This document shows positions 26,375 to 33,809 of a DNA stretch of 64,000 bases, piece by piece. Both the position numbers and the translations under genes were made by a program. Every line of letters begins with the position of its first letter. Position 1 is the first letter of the stretch. The stretch is from Curvibacter gracilis ATCC BAA-807. GTDB taxonomy: Bacteria > Pseudomonadota > Gammaproteobacteria > Burkholderiales > Burkholderiaceae_C. The notes under the pieces are model-generated. The model was not told the DNA's origin. It worked only from the letters and a program-made list of their open reading frames with translations, and searched no databases. The stretch covers positions 493,936 through 557,935 of the forward strand of contig NZ_JADZ01000004.1 in the NCBI RefSeq assembly GCF_000518645.1, written 5' to 3'.

Positions 26375-27589
26375 TCAAGCCACCCTGGCAAACGCCTGGG
26401 CCAGGTCGGCGATCAGATCGGCCGGGTCTTCCAGACCGATGTGCAGGCGCACCACGGGGCGGCCGGCCAGGCCGCTGGCCTGCCACAGGCTGTGCTCCTG
26501 CAGGCGCTCGGGGGCGGCGCGCAGGGCCAGGCTTTCGTAGCCTCCCCAGGAGGCGCCGATGCCGAAGTAGCGCAGGGCATCGACAAAGGCGTTGGCCTGG
26601 GCCTCGCTGGCCTGGGCGAAGGCAAAGGACACCAGGCCGCTGGCGCCGCTGAAGTCACGCCGCCACAGTGCATGGCCCGGGTCATCGGGCAGCGCGGGGT
26701 AGAACACCCGGGCCACCTGGCTTTGCCCTTGCAGCCATTGCGCCACCTCGGTGGCGTGGCGCTGGTGCTGGGCCAGGCGCACGCCCAGCGTGCGCAGGCC
26801 GCGCAGGGCCAGATAGGCGTCGTCGGCACCCACGGTCAGGCCCAGGGCCTCGTGGGTGGTGGCCAGGCGGCGGGCCAGCTCGGGGCTGTCGACCACCACA
26901 ATGCCCTGCATCACGTCCGAGTGGCCTGCAATGTACTTGGTGGCGGCCTGGATGGAGAGGTTGGCGCCCAGCGTCAAGGGCTTGTGGAACCAGCCGCCGC
27001 TCCAGGTGTTGTCCACCGCCACGGGCACCCCGCGCGCGTGGGCGATCGCGGCCAGGCGTGGCAGGTCCAGCAGCTCATACAGCAGCGAGCTGGGCGATTC
27101 CAGATACACCAGCTTGGTGTGCGGCGTGATGCGCTCGGCCAGGTCGTCCGCCTGGGGTGAGAAGTATTCGAGCCGGATGCCCAGGCGCTGCAGCAGGGTC
27201 TGATCCACCCGCCGCACGGGCGAGTAGACGCTGTCCGACACCAGGGCGTGGTCGCCCGGCGAGAGCAGCGACAGCAGCACCAGGGTGATGGCCGACAGGC
27301 CCGAGGGCGCGAGAAACGCCCGGTGGCCGCGCTCCAGATCGGTCACGGCCTCTTCCAGGGCCTGGTGCGTGTCCAGGCCGTGGCGGCCGTACGAGGCCAC
27401 GCGCTCACCGGCCACACGGCGGTGGTGCAGGTCGGCGTAGGCGGCGGTGTTCTCGAAGCGCACGGTGCTGGTGCGCACCACCGGGATGTTCACCGGCCCG
27501 GCACCGCCTTGCAGGGTGGGGGTGCCGGTGTGCAGCAGCCGGGTGGCGTCACGCGCATCTTGTGCGGGGTGGCTCACCGGCTCGCTCAT
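26375..27589 (-). CDS. PLP-dependent C-S lyase (cystathionine beta-lyase, Cys/Met family)
   Basis: 404 residues of the Cys/Met metabolism PLP family. The N-terminal substrate region has TLQGGAGPVNIPVVRTSTVRFEN, the phosphate-binding segment FLAPSGLSAITLVL, and the PLP lysine in IQAATKYIAGHSDVMQG; the last motif is typical of cystathionine beta-lyase. It would cleave cystathionine or another S-substituted cysteine to a thiol, pyruvate and ammonia. The ATG overlaps the dioxygenase stop by four bases, so the two are made together. In this context a catabolic C-S lyase on imported sulfur amino acids is as likely as a role in methionine synthesis. Confidence 0.87.
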   Translation of the reverse strand: MSEPVSHPAQDARDATRLLHTGTPTLQGGAGPVNIPVVRTSTVRFENTAAYADLHHRRVAGERVASYGRHGLDTHQALEEAVTDLERGHRAFLAPSGLSAITLVLLSLLSPGDHALVSDSVYSPVRRVDQTLLQRLGIRLEYFSPQADDLAERITPHTKLVYLESPSSLLYELLDLPRLAAIAHARGVPVAVDNTWSGGWFHKPLTLGANLSIQAATKYIAGHSDVMQGIVVVDSPELARRLATTHEALGLTVGADDAYLALRGLRTLGVRLAQHQRHATEVAQWLQGQSQVARVFYPALPDDPGHALWRRDFSGASGLVSFAFAQASEAQANAFVDALRYFGIGASWGGYESLALRAAPERLQEHSLWQASGLAGRPVVRLHIGLEDPADLIADLAQAFARVA

Positions 27590-28209
27590 GCCACGTCCTT
27601 GCTCGGGTGGAACTGGGTGGCGTTGTAGTTCACGATGGTGCCGTCGGCCTGGTAGCCCACGCGCCCGCTCAGGGTTTCCAGTGGGCGGCCGTACAGGTGA
27701 AAGTGCAGCGTGGGCTCGGTGCCGGTCACGTAGATGCTGTGGATGTCTTCGCCCAGAAAGCCCGTGGGCGTGCCAGGTTGCACGGTCAGCTCGCGCACCA
27801 GCTCCAACTGGCCGCGGCCGGGCTGGCTGCGGTCATCGGTGCGGCGGTAGATGCGATTCACCTCCTGGCCTTCCACGGCCACGATCACGGCCCAGGTGGT
27901 GTGGTCGTGCGGCAGGGTGGTCTTGCCCGGGTTGATCGAGTTCAGGTACAGCGCCAGGCCGGCATCGCCGTCGGCGGGGTTGAGGCGGTAGCGGGTCGAG
28001 GCTTCCACCCCGGCCGACACGGCGGGCGGCGGAAAGTCGGCCCGGCTGAACAAGGCCTTGTCGGCGGCCAGTTGCTCCAGGCGGGCAATGATGGCTTTCA
28101 GCGTGTCGCGGCTGGGCGGCTGGCCGCCCAGGATCTGGCGCACGTCGGCCAAGGTGGCGTCCACGGCGCTGCGGCGGCGGGCTTCGAGGGGGCTGAGGGT
28201 GTCGGACAT
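27586..28209 (-). CDS. Cysteine dioxygenase family thiol dioxygenase
   Basis: 207 residues, a mononuclear iron cupin. The metal ligands are read as His101 and His103 in LPHDHTTWAVIVAVEG and His157 in GEDIHSIYV. The usual Ser-x-His-x-Tyr triad appears as HFHLYG, with His169 in place of serine, an unusual feature. Cysteine dioxygenases convert cysteine to cysteine sulfinate; related enzymes act on 3-mercaptopropionate, so the substrate is not certain. It lies between an amino-acid ABC transporter and the C-S lyase in one operon, where it could feed sulfite release through transamination. Confidence 0.86.
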   Translation of the reverse strand: MSDTLSPLEARRRSAVDATLADVRQILGGQPPSRDTLKAIIARLEQLAADKALFSRADFPPPAVSAGVEASTRYRLNPADGDAGLALYLNSINPGKTTLPHDHTTWAVIVAVEGQEVNRIYRRTDDRSQPGRGQLELVRELTVQPGTPTGFLGEDIHSIYVTGTEPTLHFHLYGRPLETLSGRVGYQADGTIVNYNATQFHPSKDVA

Positions 28210-28262
28210 GAGGGGCTCCTTGAGAGGGGAAGAAAGAAGGGCGTCTGGAGAATGGGCAGGCT

Positions 28263-29126
28263 TCAGATCGCGAAGCGGAAGCGGTCGATGGGCAGGGCCA
28301 CCACCTTGTTGTCGGGGGCGTAGCTCTGGGCCCCCAGCGAGGCGCCCAGGGCGCGGCGCAGAAAGGCCCGGGTGCGTTCCTGCTGCGGGTTGCCGAACAG
28401 GCGGGCGGCCGGGCCTTGTTCCACGATCAGGCCGGCCTCGGTGAACACCACCTCGTCGCTCACCTCGGCGGCAAAGCGCATCTCATGCGTGACCAGCACG
28501 CAGGTCATGCCGTCTTCGGCCAGCTCACGGATCACGGTCAGCACCTCGCCCACGGTTTCAGGGTCCAGGGCCGAGGTCACCTCGTCAAACAGGATCAATT
28601 CGGGCTGCATGGCCAGGGCGCGGGCAATCGCCACGCGTTGTTGCTGGCCGCCCGACAGCTCACCGGGGTAGGCGTTCTCTTTATGGGCCAGGCCCACGCG
28701 CTGCAGCAACTCGCGCGCCTGGTGTTCGGCCTCGTCGCGCGGGCGGCCGTTCACGCGCACGGGGCCCAGCACCAGGTTGTCCAGCACGCTGAGGTGCGGA
28801 AACAGGTTGTACTGCTGGAACACAAAGCCCACGCGGCGGCGCAGCGCGATCAGCTCGGCCTCGTGGCGCAGCCGGTCCACCCGCGTAGCACCCACCGTGA
28901 TGGTGCCCAGCTGCGGGCGCAGCAGTCCGGTGATGCAGCGCAGCAGGCTGGACTTGCCCGAGCCCGAGGGGCCGATGATGGACACCACCTGGCCCGGCAG
29001 CACATCCAGGCTGATGCCCTTGAGCACTTCGTTGGCGCCAAACGAGAGGTGGATGTCGCGCAGGCTGACCAGGGGTGTCGGTGCTGGCGTCCGGGGCGGG
29101 TTCTTGGGGGCGTCAGTGGCGGGCAT
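28263..29126 (-). CDS. Amino acid ABC transporter ATP-binding protein
   Basis: 287 residues of the GlnQ/HisP/TcyN type. Walker A GPSGSGKSS, Q-loop VFQQYNLFPHLSV, signature LSGGQQQRVAIARAL, Walker B LILFDEVTSALD and VTHEMRFAAEVSD are complete; the Walker B glutamate is present, followed by V instead of the common P. The start at 29126 overlaps the permease end by 14 bases. An Ala/Pro-rich tail of about 20 residues precedes the domain. The sulfur neighbours point to cystine or another sulfur amino acid. Confidence 0.9.
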   Translation of the reverse strand: MPATDAPKNPPRTPAPTPLVSLRDIHLSFGANEVLKGISLDVLPGQVVSIIGPSGSGKSSLLRCITGLLRPQLGTITVGATRVDRLRHEAELIALRRRVGFVFQQYNLFPHLSVLDNLVLGPVRVNGRPRDEAEHQARELLQRVGLAHKENAYPGELSGGQQQRVAIARALAMQPELILFDEVTSALDPETVGEVLTVIRELAEDGMTCVLVTHEMRFAAEVSDEVVFTEAGLIVEQGPAARLFGNPQQERTRAFLRRALGASLGAQSYAPDNKVVALPIDRFRFAI

Positions 29127-29910
29127 GGCGGGCTTCCAGCGCCTGGGTGGCGCGAGCAATGGGGTAGCAATAGGCAAAGAACAGCAAGAGCAGGCTGGCG
29201 TAGATCAGCACCGTGAAATCGGTGCGCGACACGGTGTTGCTGGCGATCTGGGCCGCGTCCACCACGTCGTGCACGCCCACCAGCGAGGCCAGCGAGGTGG
29301 CCATGGTGATGCTGGCGTAGAGGTTCATCCACGGCGGCAGCATGCGCCGCACGCATTGCGGCAGCACCACCAGCCGGAAGATGTCGCGCCGGCTCAGGGC
29401 CAGCGACTGGGCCGCCTCCCACTGGGCGCTGGGGATGGACTGCACGGCGCCGCGAAAGATCTCCGCCACGTTGGCGCTGGCCGGCAGGGCCAGACCCAGC
29501 ACCACCTTGATCCAGTCCGGAAAGGGCAGGCGCCAGTGGTGCAGCTGCAGCTCGAACGGAAACACATAGGTGCTGAAGTACACCAGCACCAGCACCGGGG
29601 CATTGCGGAACACCTGCACATAAAGGCGTGTGCCCCCCCGCACCGGCGCCAGCGTGGACAGGGACAGGGCGCCGATCAGCAATCCGGCCACCGTGCCCAG
29701 GGCCATGGCCAGCACGCTGATGCCGATGTTGGCCCCCAGGCCCAGCAGCAGCGTGGGCAGCCACTTGGCCAGTTGCTGCAAGGCCACCGGTGGGCTGGCA
29801 CTGAGCTGGGTCCAGGCGGCCAGGCCCAGCAAGGCGGCCACGGCTGCCGTCAGCCAGGGCCACAGCGGCGCGTCATGCCCGCTGGCAGGGTGGTGGGTGT
29901 CATGTGCCAT
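29113..29910 (-). CDS. Amino acid ABC transporter permease (second subunit)
   Basis: 265 residues, HisM/TcyL family. An N-terminal helix (PLWPWLTAAVAALLGLAAW) precedes the permease domain, which has the family segment VYFSTYVFPFEL and a docking loop IFRGAVQSIPSAQWEAAQSLALSRRDIFRLVVLPQ. It pairs with the preceding permease; the two genes overlap by 11 bases. It should form the heterodimeric channel of the importer. Confidence 0.9.
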   Translation of the reverse strand: MAHDTHHPASGHDAPLWPWLTAAVAALLGLAAWTQLSASPPVALQQLAKWLPTLLLGLGANIGISVLAMALGTVAGLLIGALSLSTLAPVRGGTRLYVQVFRNAPVLVLVYFSTYVFPFELQLHHWRLPFPDWIKVVLGLALPASANVAEIFRGAVQSIPSAQWEAAQSLALSRRDIFRLVVLPQCVRRMLPPWMNLYASITMATSLASLVGVHDVVDAAQIASNTVSRTDFTVLIYASLLLLFFAYCYPIARATQALEARHARH

Positions 29911-30646
29911 AGCCGGGCATCCTCAATCGGTTTTCCAGCCAGCGGCCAGCGCGGCTCACGCCCCAGGTCAGCAGGCCGAAGTACAGCAGGATCAGCAGCA
30001 GCAACTCCAGCACGTTGTCGCGCTGCGTCCAGATCATGATCGATTCGTAGGTCACGTCGCCCACCGCGATGGCCGAGGCCACGGCCGTCATCTTCACCGC
30101 GTCCACCAGGTTGTTGACCAGGGAGGGCAGGGCAAAGCGCAAGGCCAGGGGCAGCTCCACCTGCAGCAGCAACTGCCGGCTCGACAGGCCCAGCGAGCGT
30201 GCGGCCTCCAGCGTGACCGCAGGCACGGCCTGCAGGCCGGCGCGCAATGCCTCGGCGTGGAAGGCCGCCTTGTGCAGCGCCACCACGATCACCACCCAGG
30301 CAAAAGGCGTCAGGGGGTTGCTGGCGCGGCCCTGCAACTGCTGGTTGATCAGCAGGTTCAGCACCAGAAACGCGCAGTACAGCTGCACCAGCGTGGGCGT
30401 GTTGCGGGTCAGCTCCACAAACACCCGGGTGGGCCGGCGCAGCCAGGCGCGCGGTGAGTTCAGGCCGCTGGCCAGCCCCACCCCGGCCAGCAGGCTCAAG
30501 GGCAGGGTCACGGCGCACAGCTGCAGGGTCACCCACAGGCCGCGTGCAAAGGCCTGGCGCTCACCGGCATCGAGCACGAAGGCGTAGTTCAGCCCCAGGG
30601 CGCGGGTGGCCTGCACGGCTTCTTGCAGCCAGGATGAATCTGCCAT
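29900..30646 (-). CDS. Amino acid ABC transporter permease (first subunit)
   Basis: 248 residues of the HisQ/HisM family with GLWVTLQLCAVTLPLSLLAGVGLASG as first helix, the FVELTRNTPTLVQLYCAFL signature and the docking loop ALRAGLQAVPAVTLEAARSLGLSSRQLLLQVELPLA. The frame is open for 73 codons upstream, inside the aminotransferase gene, which is a shadow; the ATG at 30646 shares its A with the aminotransferase stop (TGATG), indicating coupled translation. Confidence 0.9.
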   Translation of the reverse strand: MADSSWLQEAVQATRALGLNYAFVLDAGERQAFARGLWVTLQLCAVTLPLSLLAGVGLASGLNSPRAWLRRPTRVFVELTRNTPTLVQLYCAFLVLNLLINQQLQGRASNPLTPFAWVVIVVALHKAAFHAEALRAGLQAVPAVTLEAARSLGLSSRQLLLQVELPLALRFALPSLVNNLVDAVKMTAVASAIAVGDVTYESIMIWTQRDNVLELLLLILLYFGLLTWGVSRAGRWLENRLRMPGYGT

Positions 30647-31959
30647 CAGGCGTTCTCCAGGGCCGCATCTGCCGCGGTGGTGTGTTCGGGGTGGGCGGGG
30701 CGTTGCGGTTCTTGCGTTTCTTCTAGTCGGCCCAGCGCCCGTTCGATGCGCCGCAGGGCTTCCTGCAATTGCGCGTCGCTGGCCGCAAACGACAGGCGCA
30801 GGTAGGGCGAGCGCCCGTAGGCGCTGCCATCGACCACGGCCACGCCTTCCGATTCGAGCAGCCAATCGACCAGATCGGTGTCGCTGTTGATCGGTGCGCC
30901 GTCAGGCCGTTGGCGGCCGATCAGGGCCGCCACATTGACGTAGATGAAAAAGGCACCGGCCGGCGCCAGCGCGCTCAGGCCCGGGATGGCGTTCAGGCCG
31001 GTGCTGACCAGGGCGGCACGGCGCTCATAGGCCAGGCGGGCCTGGCTCACAAAACTTTGGTCGGGGTGGTCCAGTGCGTCGGCCACGGCAGCCTGGGCCA
31101 CCGCGTTGGCACCCGAGGCGGCCTGCGACTGGATCACCGTCATGGCCTGGATCAGGGCCAGCGGGCCGGCGCCCCAGCCGATGCGCCAGCCCGTCATGGC
31201 ATAGGTTTTGGAGGCGCCGTTGACCAGCAGCGTGCGGCCGGCCAGGTCAGGGGCCACCTGCAGCCAGTGGGCCGGGGCCTGGGGGCCGAACCAGATGTGT
31301 TCGTACACCTCGTCCCACAACACGGCCACCTGGGGGTGGCGGCGCAGCACTTCGGCCAATGCCGCCAGCTCGGCCGCGTCATACACCGCGCCGCTGGGGT
31401 TGCCCGGCGAGTTCAGGATCAGCCAGCGCGTGCGTGCCGTGATGGCCTGTTGCAAGGCCTGGGGGCTGAGCTTGAAACCGGTGGATTCATCACAGGGCAC
31501 GACCACCGGCACGCCGTCATTGACCAGCACCATGTCCGGGAACGAGGGCCAGTACGGGGCGGGCAGGATCACCTCATCGCCCTCGTCGAGTGTGGCAGCC
31601 AGGGCGTTGTAGATCACCTGCTTGGCGCCGTTGGCCACCGTGATCCGGGCGGCCGGGATGTCCAGCCCGTTTTCGCGCTGGTACTTGCGGCTGATGGCCT
31701 GGCGCAGGCGCTGTGTGCCCGGCGTGGGCGTGTAGCGGGTTTCGCCCCGCTGCATGGCGGCCACGGCCGCCTGCTGGATGAAGCCGGGCGTGTCGAAGTC
31801 GGGCTCGCCCGAGGTCAGGGTGATGATGTCGCGGCCCTGGGCGGCCAGGGCCGCGGCGCGGGCGCTGGCCGCCGCCACGGGCGACAGCTTCACGCGTTGC
31901 ACGCGGCGAGACAGGGCGATGGCGGTCGGGGCGGTGGTGGAGGTGGGGGGCTGGCTCAT
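30646..31959 (-). CDS. PLP-dependent class I/II aminotransferase (aspartate aminotransferase-like)
   Basis: 437 residues. The fold type I pattern is clear: TSGEPDFDTPGFIQQAA, ANGAKQVIYNALAAT, LNSPGNPSGAVYD, and the PLP lysine in VNGASKTYAMTGWRIGW, with a conserved arginine near the C-terminus (GRSPYLRLSFAAS). It would transaminate aspartate or a related acidic amino acid. Beside a thiol dioxygenase, cysteine sulfinate is an attractive substrate, because its transamination product spontaneously releases sulfite; this is inference. It sits inside the transporter operon between the binding proteins and permeases. Confidence 0.9.
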   Translation of the reverse strand: MSQPPTSTTAPTAIALSRRVQRVKLSPVAAASARAAALAAQGRDIITLTSGEPDFDTPGFIQQAAVAAMQRGETRYTPTPGTQRLRQAISRKYQRENGLDIPAARITVANGAKQVIYNALAATLDEGDEVILPAPYWPSFPDMVLVNDGVPVVVPCDESTGFKLSPQALQQAITARTRWLILNSPGNPSGAVYDAAELAALAEVLRRHPQVAVLWDEVYEHIWFGPQAPAHWLQVAPDLAGRTLLVNGASKTYAMTGWRIGWGAGPLALIQAMTVIQSQAASGANAVAQAAVADALDHPDQSFVSQARLAYERRAALVSTGLNAIPGLSALAPAGAFFIYVNVAALIGRQRPDGAPINSDTDLVDWLLESEGVAVVDGSAYGRSPYLRLSFAASDAQLQEALRRIERALGRLEETQEPQRPAHPEHTTAADAALENA

Positions 31960-31993
31960 GGCGGGAGGTCAGTGGGCCGTTCCAGGCAGTGCC

Positions 31994-32848
31994 TCAGAAC
32001 GGCGCGTGGTCAAACTGCTTGCGCTGGGCCTTCTGGTTGGCGCTGCGCAGGTAGTCGTCGGGCACACCAAAGCGGCGGGCCAGCGCGCTGCCGCTGCGGT
32101 GCCAATCCTGGATGGCCTGGTCCACCCAGGCCACGGTGTCGGTCTCGCCGCGACGTGCCCAGACCACCGTGGGGGAGGGGATCAACTGGTCGGGGGGGGC
32201 CAGGCGGTAGTCCTTCCAGGCCGCAGCGCTCTCGCCGTTGAGCGTGTCGTACAGCGCTGGTTGGATGTGCACCGAGGCATCGCAGGTGCCGCCCTCCAAG
32301 GCCAGCAGCGACTCGGGAATGCCGCGCAGCCCCTTGACGATGGCGCCGTAGGTGTCTTTGAGCGGCTTGGCGAAGTTGCTGCCCTGCGAGACACAGGCCA
32401 CCTTGCCGCGCAGGTCTTCCCAGCGTTTGATGGGGCTGTTGCGCGGCACCACGGCGGCACCGCCCACCAGGTTGTACGGGGTGGGCGCAAAGCTCAGGAT
32501 CTCGTCGCGCTCCTGCGTCCACTGGATGTTGGCGATCAGCAGGTCGACCTTGCCAGCTTGCAGAAACTGCACCCGGGTGGAAGCCACCACGGGCACGGTC
32601 TCCAGCTCCACGCCCAGGCGGCGGGCCAGATCGCGGGCCAGTTCGGTCTGGAAGCCTTCGATCTTGCCGGTCTGGGTGTCCAGGTAGCCAAAGGGCGGGC
32701 CCACGCCGTCGATGCCGACGCTGAGCTTGCCGCGTTGCTTGATCTTGTCGAGTGTGGCGTCGGCCCAGGCCGGCGCCATGGCCCCGGCCCAGACCGAGCC
32801 GATGACGGCCAGCAGGGCCAGTGTGTTGCTGCGCAAAGCCCGGCTCAT
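31994..32848 (-). CDS. Amino-acid-type substrate-binding protein (tandem copy 2)
   Basis: 284 residues with a signal peptide ending WAGAMAPAWA and a type-3 solute-binding domain starting ATLDKIKQRGKLSVGIDGVGPPFGYLD. It is clearly a tandem duplicate of the gene immediately upstream: both share ATLDKIKQRGK, TRVQFL..GKVDLLIA, WEDLRGK..CVSQGS.FAKPL and ESLLAL.GG.C. Two binding proteins feeding one importer usually means two ligands. Its start overlaps the previous stop by four bases. The shared cysteines (CVSQGS and GG(T/S)C) may form a disulfide. Confidence 0.88.
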   Translation of the reverse strand: MSRALRSNTLALLAVIGSVWAGAMAPAWADATLDKIKQRGKLSVGIDGVGPPFGYLDTQTGKIEGFQTELARDLARRLGVELETVPVVASTRVQFLQAGKVDLLIANIQWTQERDEILSFAPTPYNLVGGAAVVPRNSPIKRWEDLRGKVACVSQGSNFAKPLKDTYGAIVKGLRGIPESLLALEGGTCDASVHIQPALYDTLNGESAAAWKDYRLAPPDQLIPSPTVVWARRGETDTVAWVDQAIQDWHRSGSALARRFGVPDDYLRSANQKAQRKQFDHAPF

Positions 32849-33693
32849 GGGGCGGCCTTGAACTTGGCCTGCAGTTCGGGCAGCAAGGGGTTGGGCGGCG
32901 TGATGCCCAGGCGCTTTTCGGTCTCGATCAGCCAGCCGCTGCGGTGCCAGTCGCGCACCACCTTGTCGACGGCGGCGATGGTGTCGGCCTCGCCCTTGCG
33001 GGTCCAGACCACCGAATTGGCCGCCAGCAGTTCGGTGGCGATGGGGGCGGCATAGTTGGCCCATTCGGCGTTGCCGCGCAGCAGCGGGTGGATCAGCGTG
33101 GCGTCGTGCACGGCGGCCACGCAGGAGCCGCCCTTGAGGGCCAGCAGCGATTCAGAAGCGCCCTTGTAGCCTTGCACCGTGGCGCCATAGTCGTTGGCCA
33201 GCGGCTTGGCAAAGCTGCTGCCCTGCGAGACGCACACGGTCTTGCCACGCAGGTCTTCCCATTGGCGGATGCCGCTGCTCTTGAGCACGGCGGCGGTGCC
33301 CCCCACCCGGTAGAAGGGGGTGGGCGCATAGCCCAGGGTCTCGGCCCGCTCGGGGTTGAGTTCCATCGAGGCGATCAGCAGATCCACCTTGCCCGAGATC
33401 AGAAACTGCACCCGGGTGGCTGTCTGCACCTGCACCAGGTCCACCTCCACCCCCAGGCCTTTTGCCAGGGCGCGGGCCAGCTCAGGGTTCCAGCCCACCA
33501 GCTGCTGGTTGGACGGGTCGATCGAGCCAAAGGCGCTGCCATTCACCAGCACGCCGATGCTGACCTTGCCACGCTGCTTGATCTTGTCGAGCGTGGCATC
33601 GGCCTGCGCCACGGCCGGCAGCAAGGCGGCCACCGTCAGGCCGGCAGCCAGCAGCTTGGAGGTCAGGGGGAGGGCGGTGAGGAATCGGGGCAT
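32845..33693 (-). CDS. Amino-acid-type substrate-binding protein (tandem copy 1)
   Basis: 282 residues, signal peptide MPRFLTALPLTSKLLAAGLT... ending before QADATLDKIKQRG, then a type-3 solute-binding domain. It is the first gene of an eight-gene minus-strand unit running to 26375 (two binding proteins, aminotransferase, two permeases, ATPase, thiol dioxygenase, C-S lyase). I chose the ATG at 33693 over one eight codons upstream because the signal peptide begins there. A GCATA element lies 70 bases upstream. The ligand is probably a sulfur-containing amino acid, judged only from context. Confidence 0.88.
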   Translation of the reverse strand: MPRFLTALPLTSKLLAAGLTVAALLPAVAQADATLDKIKQRGKVSIGVLVNGSAFGSIDPSNQQLVGWNPELARALAKGLGVEVDLVQVQTATRVQFLISGKVDLLIASMELNPERAETLGYAPTPFYRVGGTAAVLKSSGIRQWEDLRGKTVCVSQGSSFAKPLANDYGATVQGYKGASESLLALKGGSCVAAVHDATLIHPLLRGNAEWANYAAPIATELLAANSVVWTRKGEADTIAAVDKVVRDWHRSGWLIETEKRLGITPPNPLLPELQAKFKAAP

Positions 33694-33762
33694 GGGTTGA
33701 ATCTGTATTACCAACAAAGGGGGAGCGATGGTGCCTTCACCCCCCAGCGGCTGCCAAGGAAC

Positions 33763-33782
33763 TGTTTCAACTAAGGTTATGC
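33763..33782 (-). promoter_or_regulatory. GCATA element, site 5 (upstream of the amino-acid ABC operon)
   Basis: Minus-strand GCATAACCTTAGTTGAAACA, 70 bases before the start at 33693 and co-oriented. TAGTTGAAA is shared exactly with site 1 at 2187, 31 kb away. An additional dyad CCTGTTC..GAACAGG (33790-33805) lies directly upstream of it. Confidence 0.5.
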
Positions 33783-33809
33783 AGATCGACCTGTTCGTGA
33801 ACAGGGCGC

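Noticed and set aside
33790-33805. Dyad CCTGTTC..GAACAGG resembling a LexA box
   Set aside because: LexA sites need CTGT and ACAG eight bases apart; here the spacing is six. It may still be an operator for another regulator.
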